From the NCBI GenBank assembly GCA_026182355.1, contig JAPFBL010000359.1, positions 124,001 to 188,000 on the forward strand: 64,000 nucleotides of DNA. The letters run 5' to 3'. The position numbers and the translations under genes were made by a program. The notes under the pieces are model-generated. The model saw only the letters and a list, made by a program, of their open reading frames with translations. It was not told where the DNA came from and ran no database searches. How positions within the stretch are numbered: position 1 is the stretch's first letter; each line of letters starts with the position of its first letter. The stretch is from Hermatobates lingyangjiaoensis. Taxonomy: Eukaryota > Arthropoda > Insecta > Hemiptera > Hermatobatidae. Of this stretch, positions 11,250-21,438 are shown piece by piece.

Positions 11250-12340
11250 ATAATCAATATTCAGAATAATCCAAAAGAATGCATGTCAATAATTTCCTTT
11301 ATTCATATTGAATAAATACAAAGAATATAATCACCTAGAATCGAAATGGATTCAGTTATCCGAGGAGCTTGTTTTTGGTATACTACACAACACGGGTATT
11401 TGATAAAGTTTGGTGTTAAGACCACTCACTGTACTAAGGAATCTCTTACAGGAGAAAATTTTTTGCGTTAATTTAGCTCAGGGCTTCACAAACACTGTGC
11501 CAAGGAAGATACTCAGATGCACCTGAAGGAAAAAGATAATATTTGAATATTAAACAATTTTGATAGAATTTCATAGCTTGTTTGCTATCTCAAACATGCT
11601 GTTGTCATATTAAATGAAAGTCTTTTTCAGTTGGCATGTTAAACTATGTTATATGAAATCATTGATAGTCATATTAAAATTTCTTCTACATCATATATCT
11701 GTGAACAATGTTTTTTTATGTTAGATACCATTAAATTTAGAAGTAGATCAACTATGAAAGATGTTGATGAAGAGTTAAGAATAGATGTAGTACATGTAAA
11801 ATTTAACAATAATAAAAAAAATTGTCAAGTCTCATCACGCACATGTTTTTCATTAGGTGCAAAATATAATACCAATAATAAAGAGTTGTTTTAATGTAAT
11901 TTAAATTTGTTCTTGTTGTTGTCATTAAATACTAATATTACCATTATAAATGATGTCATTTTCATCACATAGACCATAAACACCAAAACACCTAACAGTC
12001 AAAACAATCTAAAAGGGAATATGAAAACCAAAACAATGCAACAAAATTTGACTATACAAAGGTAAAATAATATTATTTATAAGTAAGAAATTTGTGCAAG
12101 ATGCAAAAGCAACTGTATCTTCTACTCAAGAGCAATGAATTAGCAATAATTTAACACTACTTAAGTTTCATTGCTATTTTTTCCCATATTGAAGTGCTCT
12201 AGAAATTTTTTTTAATTCATGATTGCGTCCTATGGTAAAAAAGATTGATAAGACCTGCCTTAGATAATGAAACTGTTACATGCCTTACTCAGTTTAATCT
12301 TTCAACTACAGTGATTCAATGGAGTGTGGGTATCTCTGAT
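11250..12340. other. Upstream region of RIIa gene, nothing recognised
   Basis: AT-rich. It could contain the RIIa promoter, but no TATA box or initiator stands out. Confidence 0.4.
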
Positions 12341-12589
12341 AGTTCGAAACCAGTGGTCATCAACCTTTGTTATCATAAGAGCCATTTTGTAATCACACCG
12401 ATGTATGAATGGTTTAGGTTTTCGCAATCTTGCTGAGTAAATGTACAAGTACAAGTACAAATAAATAAAAGTTGTGTCATTTAATGGTGAGCCCATGATC
12501 TGGTTATTGTTTTTGGTAAATCGGTTAATTCTATATAGATAGTCTTTAAAACAAATGACTAAGCCTACTTTTATATCTATACTAGAAGA

Positions 12590-12790
12590 CCCCTTGACCC
12601 CTTGTGTCACTCAGTATTCAGAAATTATAGCAACAGTTAATAAGATAACTTCACTAAACGTGATTAAGAGGAAAACCTGTTTCTTGTTTCTTGTTATTAA
12701 GCTATGAAAACACACATTCTTTTGTAGCCCAAGCTTTTGATACAGTATTCTTAACATGATTCAAGATGTATACATAGAATGCATTTTTAA
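12590..12790. repeat. Dispersed repeat, copy 2
   Basis: Diverged copy of 6215-6400, with the TTGTGTCACTCAG start and the CCCAAGCTTTTGATA segment in the same order. Confidence 0.55.
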
Positions 12791-12899
12791 TAAAACAAAA
12801 AATTATACAAAAATGAAAATTTTTGTACTTATTCGACGAAATTAAGTAAATTTACCTTGTTTGGTGAATGAATAAAGTTGTTTCCCAGTTCTCTTCTTC

Positions 12900-13110
12900 T
12901 TATATATTTCGCTAGATATATGAATCAACGTCTTAACTAGGGTAATAAATTCAGCAACGGGCGTAAAGACTCTCTACCAAAACAGTTGGTCTTCATTGGA
13001 GACACACTTCATCTGTATCACAAATTGTACTCTGACGATGACAGCTGTTGCAGTTGAAAATGTTCATCACATTTCTCAAATATTTACAGTATTTTTATAT
13101 GCTAATTTTT
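12900..13110 (+). repeat. Penelope-type terminus with hammerhead-like core
   Basis: CTGACGA at 13032-13038, extra T, a hairpin closing with GTT at 13053-13055, and GAAA at 13056-13059, followed by a TTTCTC-containing tail. Same layout as the other termini in the window; isolated copy. Confidence 0.45.
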
Positions 13111-13152
13111 CTTTCAATCGTTTACTGTGAAATCTAGCTGTATAATATTGTG

Positions 13153-13482
13153 TATAGGTTAGGTTGCAGTGGCAGTCCCACAAGGGAACACGCTTAGGCC
13201 AAGCATTGTGAGCCCTTTGTGATACCACACAATGAATTTTGATTCTACAGTGGGAGTCCTAAATTTTTCCCTAACTCAAGTGTATTTAGAGTAGGGATTT
13301 TTAACGAGTACCTGACATCGTACAGGCTCGGGACCGATAGTTTAACATCCTTTCTCCAAGGGACGACGTGCTCAGATTTATTCACCTCCCACGTGAAAAA
13401 ATCAAGGGCCAGGTGGGGATCAAACCCCGGTCCTATCAGTTGAGAGGTGAACACGTTAACTACTGAGCTAACCTGGCCTCCT
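13153..13482 (-). mobile_element. tRNA-derived SINE, copy 1
   Basis: Read on the minus strand the head starts GGCCAGGTTAGCTCAGTAG, a good Pol III A box. The B box is GGGGTTTGATCCCC (13428-13415). The body is about 250 bp and shared with 25402-25121, including GAGCCTGTACG and a TAACC end near 13160. The tRNA-like head and internal promoter mark a SINE. The tail is not a clear poly-A. I do not name the family. Confidence 0.75.
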
Positions 13483-13489
13483 TAATATT

Positions 13490-13920
13490 TTATATATATT
13501 ATATTATAACAAGAGACACACCAAAACTTTGAGTCTGACTAGAACTGCAACTGTGACTCGTTACAGTAACACTAGAATAACTCCCAAACTCAATCTAAAC
13601 GTTAGACTTCTTTTCCACATTACGAACTATCAGTCCAATTAATGAACGGTGCAACATGTAACACAAACAATCCTCGATACACTATCATTAAAATGACATT
13701 ATTATAACTGAATTGCGACTATTGTCTTGATATATTAGTATACAGTTAGAGTCATTTGCCTCTATTTACTTAAAATCACGATATTTTAACTTCGATTATG
13801 TCCACATAACGTACTTAAGTATTATCAACAGCCTTTTGAAATTTTATTAAGAGTTGTTTTTACAAATATCTAATATCAAACAGAAATCGAAACATTTTCT
13901 TTATTTATAGTTCTCAAGAC
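13490..13920. other. No feature recognised
   Basis: Less AT-rich than its surroundings from 13510 to 13690. No coding frame or repeat partner was found. Confidence 0.4.
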
Positions 13921-13922
13921 AT

Positions 13923-14441
13923 TTGAACCAGAAATTAATGGCTAGGCCTGGGAAGAAAATAGTAACTAGGGTAGGGCGGTCGGATAATAGCAATGGCCAC
14001 CATTGGGCATTGACAAGTTGTCAACAATGGCCGCCTGGTAGTAATGGTCGACAGACATCATTGGCTAGTTGTCAACAATGGCCGGCTGGTAGTAATGGTC
14101 GACAGACATCATTGGCTAGTTGTCAACAATGGCCGGCTGGTAGTAATGGTCGACAGCCATCATTGGCTAGTTGTCAACATTGGCCGGCTGGTAGTAATGG
14201 TCGACAGACATCATTGGCTAGTTGTCAACAATGGCCGGCTAGTAGTAATAGTCGACAGACATCATTGGCTAGTTGTCAACAATGGCCGGCCGGTAGTAAT
14301 AGTCGACAGACATCATTGGCTAGTTGTCAACAATGGCCGATCAGCAAGGATGGCCGGCAGGTACCAATGTCCGTGTGTCAGCAAACACCCATCACCTGTC
14401 AACAAATAATTCTGTTCCTTCCCTGTCATACAAGCTTATAA
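13923..14441 (+). CDS. ORF of 172 codons over a 51-bp minisatellite
   Basis: The ORF starts MNQKLMARPGKK and consists mostly of a 17-residue repeat (SNGRQTSLASCQQWPAG) encoded by 51-bp units. Because 51 is a multiple of three, a second frame (14044-14409) stays open too, reading a VVMVDRHHWLVVNNGRL repeat. No known domain, no signal peptide, no splice context. The open frames may be only a property of the repeat. I cannot say it is translated. Confidence 0.25.
   Translation: MNQKLMARPGKKIVTRVGRSDNSNGHHWALTSCQQWPPGSNGRQTSLASCQQWPAGSNGRQTSLASCQQWPAGSNGRQPSLASCQHWPAGSNGRQTSLASCQQWPASSNSRQTSLASCQQWPAGSNSRQTSLASCQQWPISKDGRQVPMSVCQQTPITCQQIILFLPCHTSL
13987..14360. repeat. 51-bp minisatellite, about seven units
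   Basis: Near-identical units begin at about 14041, 14092, 14143, 14194, 14245 and 14296, with degenerate units at each end. Each carries GTCGACAGACATCATTGGC and CAACAATGGCCGGC. It is GC-rich compared with flanking DNA. Confidence 0.92.
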
Positions 14442-14449
14442 AGTTTTTT

Positions 14450-14755
14450 TCCTCACAACAATAACCCGATTCAGAAGGAGTTTACTTATCTTCACAAAAT
14501 CACACAGACTAAGACGTAAAAGTAACAATAAAAATCTTCTAAAATAATAGTAATAAAATAGTACTATTGCAGGACTAACATTAAGTACTATAACACATAA
14601 ACATTAATTAAATAATTCATAATATACCCATAAATGACAAAACTAATATATAAACGAAAACAGTCTCAAGAGATTTATACATGAATGTGTTTATAAATAT
14701 ATAGAAAAATAGTATGTGGATTTCTCTTTGTAAAATAATTTGTAATGTAATACTT
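14450..14755. other. No feature recognised
   Basis: AT-rich spacer between the minisatellite and an F2 Penelope-type unit. Confidence 0.45.
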
Positions 14756-14895
14756 AGTTTCTCTGTTTCAAAATTTATACTTCTGCCTATGAAAAAGGTT
14801 TTAAATAAAGACGAAACGTGGGAATGAGAGTTTAATTTGAACCTGAAGGACTGACCGAGTCCCGATAAACTATAGTTTTGTATATATATATAAAT
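14720..14895 (+). repeat. F2 unit, single copy
   Basis: Carries CTTCTGCCTATGAAAAAGG, a GACGAAACGT core and GGAATGAGAGTTTAATTTG, ending in a (TA)n. The unit recurs at 39.95-40.1 kb (foldback), 42.4-42.8 kb (foldback) and 54.84-54.99 kb. I infer a Penelope-type terminus because of the GAAACGT core and the TA-abutting end. Confidence 0.6.
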
Positions 14896-15060
14896 GAAAA
14901 AAGACAACATATAGAGGAAGCGAGAAAACTTACTGGATCGATATTTCGAACTGAAGTTCGTCGTCAGGGAGAGAGTAGAAGGGAAGAAGAAGAGGTACGT
15001 GCGTTCACTTGTACCGGCAGAGAGTGACTCCTTCCCTTCCCTAAGGAGAATTTCGTTGTT
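14893..15060 (-). repeat. Penelope-type terminus with hammerhead-like core
   Basis: On the minus strand: CTGACGA at 14967-14961, extra C, hairpin GAAC/GTTC (14959-14956 with 14951-14948), GAAA at 14947-14944. A close relative lies at 41870-41970. Confidence 0.6.
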
Positions 15061-15134
15061 CTATCAAAACTATATAACAAGCTTACTACACAGTTAACAG
15101 TCAACATTTTTCAACTTTTTCATGGAGCCATCTT

Positions 15135-15755
15135 TAGGACGAGAATGATTCTCAATAGCTTTTATAAGCAAAGTAGAGTTAATTAGAGGGATTAAGGTTA
15201 TTTGTTCAAAGCTGTGGGGGGGGGGGGGACCTAAGGGGTTGCTGTTATTACCTGGGCCGGGTCTATTTGGCCTTGTGCTCCAAATAGTTTTCGGCTCCCA
15301 GGGCTATTTTCTAACTGAATATTGAAATGGAGTTTCATTTTTTGCATACATACAGGTTCAATAATTATAAGTCAGTGTTGATCTCTTTCTTTTTTTAATT
15401 ATTTTAGTACCTGCCACAATAATGTCCTTTGTCAATTTGGTCTTGTTAATTTGCTCCATGTGTTGACAAGGGACATTCTTGTAGCAGGTACTAAAATAAT
15501 TAAAAAAAGAGAGATCAACACAGACCTTAAATTATTGAAGCTGTATGTATGCAAAAAATGAAACCCCATTTCAATATTCAGTTAGAAAATAGCCCTGGGA
15601 GCCGAAAACTATATTAGACCCGGCCCAGGTAATAACAGCGACCCCTAGGTCATTCACCCCCCAGCTTTGAATAAACAAACTTAATCCCTCTAGATGACTC
15701 TAATTTGCTTATATAAAATGAAAAAGCAATTGAGAATAATTCTCGTCCTGAATAT
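15135..15755. repeat. Large foldback, arms about 300 bp
   Basis: The left arm (15135-15433) and right arm (15460-15755) are inverted complements with scattered substitutions. The left arm has an extra insertion of about 19 bases near 15276 and a poly-G run at 15213-15229. The outermost match is AGGACGAGAAT at 15137 against ATTCTCGTCCT. It abuts the Penelope ORF remnant at 15770 and may be an inverted copy of that element's own interior. Confidence 0.75.
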
Positions 15756-15769
15756 GACACGATAAGGAG

Positions 15770-16095
15770 GGTGTGTTTGTCATATCGACGAACTTAGGGA
15801 ACAATTCGTCCAGCGGGGCTACTCTCCCAGGTTTGTTGATAAACGCTTAATACCTGCCACCAATCAATATCTTCCTAGGACTGCCGCTGAACCCAACAGT
15901 TCTCCCTTCCTCGTAACTACTTTCTTTCCTGGGGTCCATAGGATCGGGAATATCATCAAGGACATTTTCCTCTCCTGTCCTCTTCCCCCTCCACCTCCTC
16001 CGTCTTCCGAAAATCCCCTCGCCTGTCCTTCAGAAAGCCTCCCAATTTAGGAAACCTGTTTTCCCACAGATCCCTTGAAACTCCTGGGATTGGGG
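15770..16095 (+). pseudogene. Penelope-like ORF, region between RT and endonuclease (broken)
   Basis: A frame from about 15780 reads HIDELREQFVQRGYSPRF and FLVTTFFPGVHRIGNI, the linker typical of Penelope-like ORFs between the reverse transcriptase and the GIY-YIG domain. The frame is interrupted before the endonuclease ORF that follows. The reverse transcriptase itself is missing upstream, where the foldback begins. Confidence 0.65.
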
Positions 16096-16520
16096 TGGTG
16101 CGTGGTGGTATGGAGAAATGCGGCCGTCGCCTCTGCCTTACCTGTCCTTTAGTTAACCCTTCACCTTTCTTCTCCTCACCAACCAACTCTTTCCGCGTCC
16201 CACCTAACACCTCCTGCTCATCCAGGAATTGCGTCTACCGACTGAACTGTAGACAATGTGGAGCATTCTACATTCGTATGACTTCTACCAAGCTCAATGT
16301 GCGTTTGAACAACCATAGAGCTTCGGTCGGTCAGCGCAAACAGCTTCCTGTAGCTATCCATGCCAACAGCCATAACCTTTCTTTTAATGACTGCTTTACT
16401 GTTCAAATCATTACGCTAGTGACCACTGATGACCGTAGTTTGACATTAAGAGCGTCTGAGGAGGCCCACATATGGTTATTGGGGGCCCGTTCAGATCCCG
16501 GTTTAAATCAGAAGCGTTAA
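16095..16520 (+). pseudogene. Penelope-like element GIY-YIG endonuclease domain
   Basis: 141 codons open to the stop. In order it shows a cysteine-rich CGRRLCLTC segment, a second cysteine cluster (SCSSRNCVYRLNCRQCG), the GIY-YIG core and a C-terminal RASEEAHIWLLG motif. This domain nicks target DNA for priming in EN-positive Penelope-like elements. The YIG half reads FYIR, so the conserved glycine is replaced, and the frame is broken upstream. The element is probably dead. Related C-terminal fragments with the RASEEA motif lie at 36.7 kb and, on the minus strand, at 54.8 kb. Confidence 0.8.
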
Positions 16521-16945
16521 CTTTTATTTGTTTTTCCTTTTATTTTTAACTTATATATTCATATTCATATATATATTTTTTTTATTTTATTATTTTTTCC
16601 CCTTTTTTTATTATATATATATTTTTTATTTTTATCTTTTTTTTTATTATTTCTTTTTTTATAATTTTTAATTTATAATTTTTAATTTTATAATTTTATT
16701 CATTGTTTTTGCTTTCTCCGTTCTCCGACGTTTAGTGCCTAGCTCCTTTTTTACGCTAGTGCTGCTCTCTTCGGTTGACTCTTTATTTCTTCATTCGCGC
16801 TCCGTTCTTCGACGTGGGGAGATCTCTCCCACTTCGTCCTCTCTTCTAGTCTACTCTCCTGATGACGAACAACAGTTCAAAATATTGAATTCTGTAAGTT
16901 TTCTTTGTATTCTCTTTTCTGTGTCGTGCTTTGTGTAATTTAAAG
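16521..16945 (+). mobile_element. Penelope 3' region with hammerhead-like core
   Basis: A T-rich stretch (16540-16700) is followed by a GC-richer terminal part with CTGATGA at 16859-16865, extra C, a perfect GAAC/GTTC hairpin (16867-16878) and AAAA where others have GAAA. A TTTTCTTTGTATTCTC tail and (TA)n follow. This is the natural 3' context of the core: directly downstream of the Penelope ORF. Confidence 0.65.
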
Positions 16946-16976
16946 TTATATATATATATATATGTATATTCTTTAT

Positions 16977-17023
<47 letters not shown>

Positions 17024-17221
17024 AAATAACGCCCCATATTTGACTTGTATCTGCACAATTAAAACGTCTCGTTTTAATGAAGAGACGAGGAAGGAATTCC
17101 GGAAACTGGAGAAATTGTGTAAGAAGCAGATACAAGCCAAATATGGGGCGTTATTTAACAAAATATGTTTAAACGAAGGACTGCTTCCAACTTTTACAAA
17201 TATATATATACAATATATATA

Positions 17222-17250
<29 letters not shown>
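16946..17250. repeat. Foldback with Penelope ORF-start fragment in (TA)n
   Basis: Arms 17017-17060 and 17108-17162 are inverted copies. The plus-strand continuation encodes [15 protein letters not shown] and a LNEGLLPTFTN segment before running into (TA)n at about 17200. The same peptide start occurs at 42995-42905 (minus). The LLPxxTN end matches fragments at 39.35 and 40.30 kb. I infer an N-terminal fragment of a Penelope-like ORF. Confidence 0.6.
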
Positions 17251-17252
<2 letters not shown>

Positions 17253-17259
17253 ATATGTT

Positions 17260-17670
17260 TTAATCTATATAATTACTGTATTTAAAATAAAATTCTAATT
17301 AAATAATATAAGAGATCAGGTGATATTAATTTGTGTTGTTCAAACGGCGAGTTCTGTCCTGTATTCATGGAAGTCAGAATTAATTTGATTCGGTATGATT
17401 TTGATTTGATTTGGTATGGAACTACCAGTGAACAACGGTATATTAACTGATACCATATCTGGTCAGTTCACAGTTCAACTTGAATTTTGAATAATGAGGC
17501 ATTTTTTTAGTTAATGTAATTTTAGAGTAATGCTTATAAAGAGTAGAATGATTTGCAGGTAGCCTGCCGCCGACTGCACTGCCATGCATACTCCCTTCCT
17601 CCCACTACTACCTAAGTCAACAAGATTGTTGAGTATTTCAATTGAAATGCTTCCCAAACTACAGACGAAC
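17260..17670. other. No feature recognised
   Basis: AT-rich, then moderately GC-rich from 17560. Possibly 5' sequence of the LINE that follows. Confidence 0.4.
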
Positions 17671-17672
17671 AA

Positions 17673-18005
17673 ATGGTGTTGAAAACTGCCTTAACAGATA
17701 TCATGACTATGACAAAATCTAATATTACCCACGACTCAGTATCTTACATAATGTACAACCCACGTGGTGACCAGAAAGGGAAGGCTGAACTTGTTCACTT
17801 TCTGGGCACTCTCCCATCCAATCTAGTGCTAATCTCCAAGGTGTTCCTAAAATCCAACATTCGTTTTCCATCACGGAGTACAAAGTGAAAGGAATGACAG
17901 ATCTACTTTGGGTGGGAACACGACAGTACTAATTCGTCATAACATAACTTATGCCGGAATTATAACCTATTGGGCTCCACTAGTAAAGGATGAAACAAGA
18001 ATCAT
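17673..18005 (+). pseudogene. LINE apurinic-like endonuclease, N-terminal remnant
   Basis: An opening frame reads YIMYNPRGDQKGKAELVHFL and, after a frame change, the ETxLKxNIxF-like block and a LGGNTTVLIRHNITY-like block. These correspond to the first conserved motifs of the APE-type endonuclease in jockey/I-type LINEs. Several frameshifts are visible. The remnant is cut at 18005 by the BEL/Pao insertion. Confidence 0.55.
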
Positions 18006-18260
18006 TGTTGGGTTTTGGTACTGGTGACCTTGTAACGGGGACTGTAGAGTGGGGGTATATGCCCCAATACTTTGTGAGTCTAGTCTGCGACAGACCTGTT
18101 TTGATTCACCGGTGTTCCCAAGCCTTCCGGCTACCACACCGCGCATCATTGAACTCAATATTCTCATCATCCTTAACTTCTTCATCCTCACTTTTGTACT
18201 CTGCGACAGACCATACACTGGAGTGTTTCGTTGTGTTACATTATATTCTCTACACAAACA
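18006..18260 (+). repeat. BEL/Pao 5' LTR (255 bp)
   Basis: Begins TGTTGGGTTTTGG and ends CTACACAAACA. It contains two copies of TCTGCGACAGACC (18084-18096 and 18200-18212), 116 bp apart. The 3' LTR has only one copy and is exactly 116 bp shorter. Confidence 0.92.
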
Positions 18261-18266
18261 TTTATT

Positions 18267-18284
18267 TGGTCCTCCGGACCGGAC
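18267..18284 (+). promoter_or_regulatory. Primer-binding site, with a second partial copy
   Basis: TGGTCCTCCGGACCGGAC starts six bases after the 5' LTR, the position and TGG start expected of a tRNA primer site. A second TGGTCCTCC begins at 18292, so the leader contains a short duplication. I do not assign the tRNA. Confidence 0.65.
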
Positions 18285-18825
18285 ATTTATTTGGTCCTCC
18301 AAACCGCGATGAATCAGTGACCGCGATATCGACATATCTGCCGGTTTACTTTGGTTTCATTTAGATATTAGACGAAAGGGACACCGAGTGTACCACACCA
18401 CTAATACAGTCTGGACTTCCAGTAACAAGACACCGAGTGTATCACCACTTCATAGCGGCCGAACCTTTGGATCCTATTTCACAGTCGTGAGACTGCACAG
18501 CGTATCACCTTTTATCTCCTTTAATTCCCTGTCATTTCATAAAACTAACCCTGCCTTCCTTTCTTTTTTATTATTTACTAAAACCTTCCTTTAATCACAT
18601 TTACAAATTTTATCTTGTCACTCCGCTCTTAACTAATCACTTTCCCCAAAGCTCTTTCAATCAATTCAATAAATGCTCTTTATTAACTATTCTATGATTG
18701 GATTCGTTTTTACTTGCTCATAATTATTTTATTATTGTTTTTATATCTTATATAGTGTTTGTACGAGTATATATTCAATTTAGGATTAAATTGAGGATTT
18801 GTTTGAATTTTAACAATAGTTCACG

Positions 18826-19870
18826 ATGGTTGGTGGCAAGACGGAACAAAAAATTCTTATTCGAAAGAGGGAGTTAATGAAAGATAAGCTAACGCGTTTA
18901 GAGTCATTCTTAAATTCACTCGACACGGATGAAGGTGTCCTGAGTTAAAGGTACGATTATCTAAAATTATTCCCTTGTGGGATGAATTTGACGAAATACA
19001 AACATCCAAAATTATTGACGGTGATGCTGCACTCGAGAGAGCAGGAAAAACTATAAGGAGCGAAATGAATTTGAAACTTTTTATTCGAAGACAGTTTCTG
19101 CTATTGAAAATACATCAAGGTCAACGATACTCCAGATAATACTAAAGATAATATTAAACAAGATTCTCGAAAGGGTGACGACAGTCTTTCTAGGGTCAGT
19201 TTGCCTCTTATTCATATACCCGAGTTTGATGGTGATTATGAAAAAGGCTCACTTCCGTGATACTTACATAGCTCTAATTCACGATAATAACAGCCTGTCC
19301 CCAATACAAAAATTTCATTATTTAAGATCTTCCCTCAAGAAGGACGCGTGGAATGCTATTGCTAATATAGAAACTTCTTCCGCAAATTATGAGGTCGCAT
19401 GGAGCATACTCACCGATCGTTTTGAGAACATCAAGCTCATTACGAATAAGCATATTAAATCCCTTTTGGACTTGCCTCGTGTAGAAAGGGAGAGCCGACT
19501 GCCCTACGCTCTTTACACGACGGTCTCATAAATCACCTGAATGCCTTAAAAACACTAGGCCAACCAATTCAACATTGGGACGCAATATTGATTCACATTA
19601 TAACATCTAAGCTGGACTCCAAAACGCTGTGTGAATGGGAATCTCAGTCCTCACCCAAGAGCTTCCCGCCTTGGAGACATTTATAAGCTTTTTGAATGAA
19701 AGATTCCAAGTCTTAGAATCCATAGAGTCCAGTAAACCGGCTCTACAAGAACAGCATACTCTACTCCCTCTAAGACCCCAATTAGTTACAAGTCCGAGTA
19801 CAAACCTAGGTCTTCTGCCTCATATCTATCTTTCAATAAGAACAAATGTCCGCTTTGTTCGCAAGATCAC
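18826..19870 (+). pseudogene. BEL/Pao gag remnant
   Basis: Starts at ATG 18826 with MVGGKTEQKILIRKREL, followed by the coiled N-terminal region and a capsid-like segment (IQKFHYLRSSLKKDAWNAI) typical of BEL/Pao Gag. At least three frame changes are visible between 18940 and 19660, so no intact Gag can be made. Confidence 0.8.
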
Positions 19871-19873
19871 CCA

Positions 19874-20854
19874 TTGTTCCAGTGTAAAACATTCCGAGAA
19901 CTAGATGTTAAAGAACGCCTGAAACGAGTGCAAAATCTTAAAATTTGTACTAACTGTCTTCGTTCTATGAGTCATACAACTCAGCAGTGTGGCTATGGTC
20001 ATTGCAAGCACTGTGATAAAAGGCACAATTCATTGCTGTGCTTAAAGAATAGCAATAATTCTGAGAGCCATGTGCAAACTGCCACAGCTACTATAACAAC
20101 TAATCTCACCAGTAGTAGTACTGTGCATCATACTAACGTCGTTTTATCTACTGCATTGGTGTCAATTTTGGATAATCATGGACAGGTACATCATGCCAGG
20201 GCTCTTCTAGACAGTGGTTCGCAGTCCTCGTACATGACAGAATCGCTTGCTCAAAAACTTCGACTTCAGCGCAAACACACGAATATATCTATCTTAGGTA
20301 TCAGCAAATCAGTATCTAGGGTGTCATTTGTAGTCAATGCCGTTCTGAAATCAAGATTTGGTAACTACCATCAAAGCGCTGACTTCTTCATACTGCCTAA
20401 TCTTACTCAAAACCTCCCTATTCGACCTTTAGATATAAATAAAATGACATTACTTCAGGGTATTAATTACGCAGACCCTAATTTCCATATTCCTAGTAGG
20501 GTCGACATCCTTATTGGCGGAGATATCTTTTGGGATATATTAGAGATCGGTAAAATCAAGCTTATTGATCAAGGACTTATTATCCAAAATACATCTTTTG
20601 GTTGGATTGTAGCAGGTTCCGAAAATTCAACTCCATCGAATGATAAGTCTTCACTGGTCCATTATTCCATGTGCCATCATTTAAGCTCTGTCTCTCTCGA
20701 AGAGATTATGGAGAAATTTCATTCAATTGAAGAAGTTCCAGAAATGGGTGACTTAACATCCGAAGAAGCCGCTTGCGAGGAGCATTTTAAAAACACGTAT
20801 CGACGTGATGTGAATGGTAGATTTATTATTCAACTCCTTTTAAAAAAACCGTAA
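19874..20854 (+). pseudogene. BEL/Pao nucleocapsid knuckles and aspartic protease
   Basis: 326 codons open. Zinc-knuckle cysteines (CTNCLRSMSHTTQQC, then CKHCDKRHNSLLC) lie in the first 55 residues. The retroviral-type protease motif LLDSGSQSSYM follows at about residues 112-122. The rest is the protease C-terminal part and the linker leading into the reverse transcriptase. The ORF ends before RT begins at 20901, a break compared with the usual continuous polyprotein. Confidence 0.88.
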
Positions 20855-20900
20855 CTCTCTGGGTGACTCGCGTGGCAATGCTCTTAAGCGTTTCAACAAT

Positions 20901-21386
20901 ATGGAGCAACGATTCTCATACAATCAGCATTTGAAATTACAATACAGCAAGTTTATGGCCGAGTACCTTCAACTGAATCATATGGAGATTGTTCCAGAAG
21001 GCGAGTTAGACGTGGCCTCAGAGTCTTCAGTATATTACCTTCCTCACCACGCAATTTTCAAACCCACAAGTTCGACAACGAAGACCCGAGTTGTCTTCGA
21101 CGCAAGTTGTAAATCCTTTTCTGGTGTTTCACTCAACGATATTCTAATGGATGGTCCTATACAACAACAAGATTTGATCTCCATTATTCTTAGATTCAGA
21201 TTTCATAAGTATGTCATAACAGGTGACATTGCAAAGATGTTCAGACAAATTATAATGGATAAATCCTGTGTGGACATGCAGAGGATTGTTTGGCGCGAAG
21301 AAGTAAATTTGCCGTTAATGACTTACAGATTAACTACTCTTACTTACGGTAGAAACCAGCAAGTTATTTGGCTACAAGATGTCTAA
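20901..21386 (+). pseudogene. BEL/Pao reverse transcriptase, N-terminal part
   Basis: 161 codons with the YYLPHHAIFKP and TRVVFDASCKS blocks and DIAKMFRQI, the fingers and first palm motifs of BEL/Pao RT. The frame is lost at the TYG block by an indel at about 21350, separating it from the YIDD part. Confidence 0.88.
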
Positions 21387-21438
21387 CACAATTAGCGATT
21401 GAAGATGGTCATCTTCACCCCAAGGCAGCTTCTGTTTA

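Noticed and set aside
12350..12410. CAGTGGTCATCAACCTTTG resembling a hAT terminal inverted repeat
   Set aside because: No complementary end and no 8-bp duplication could be found nearby.
13245..13454. 69-codon minus-strand frame
   Set aside because: Lies wholly within the tRNA-derived SINE and is explained by it.
16946..17260. Several short frames rich in Ile-Tyr repeats
   Set aside because: Artefacts of (TA)n translation; the same applies to frames at 42.0-42.25 and 42.8-42.9 kb.
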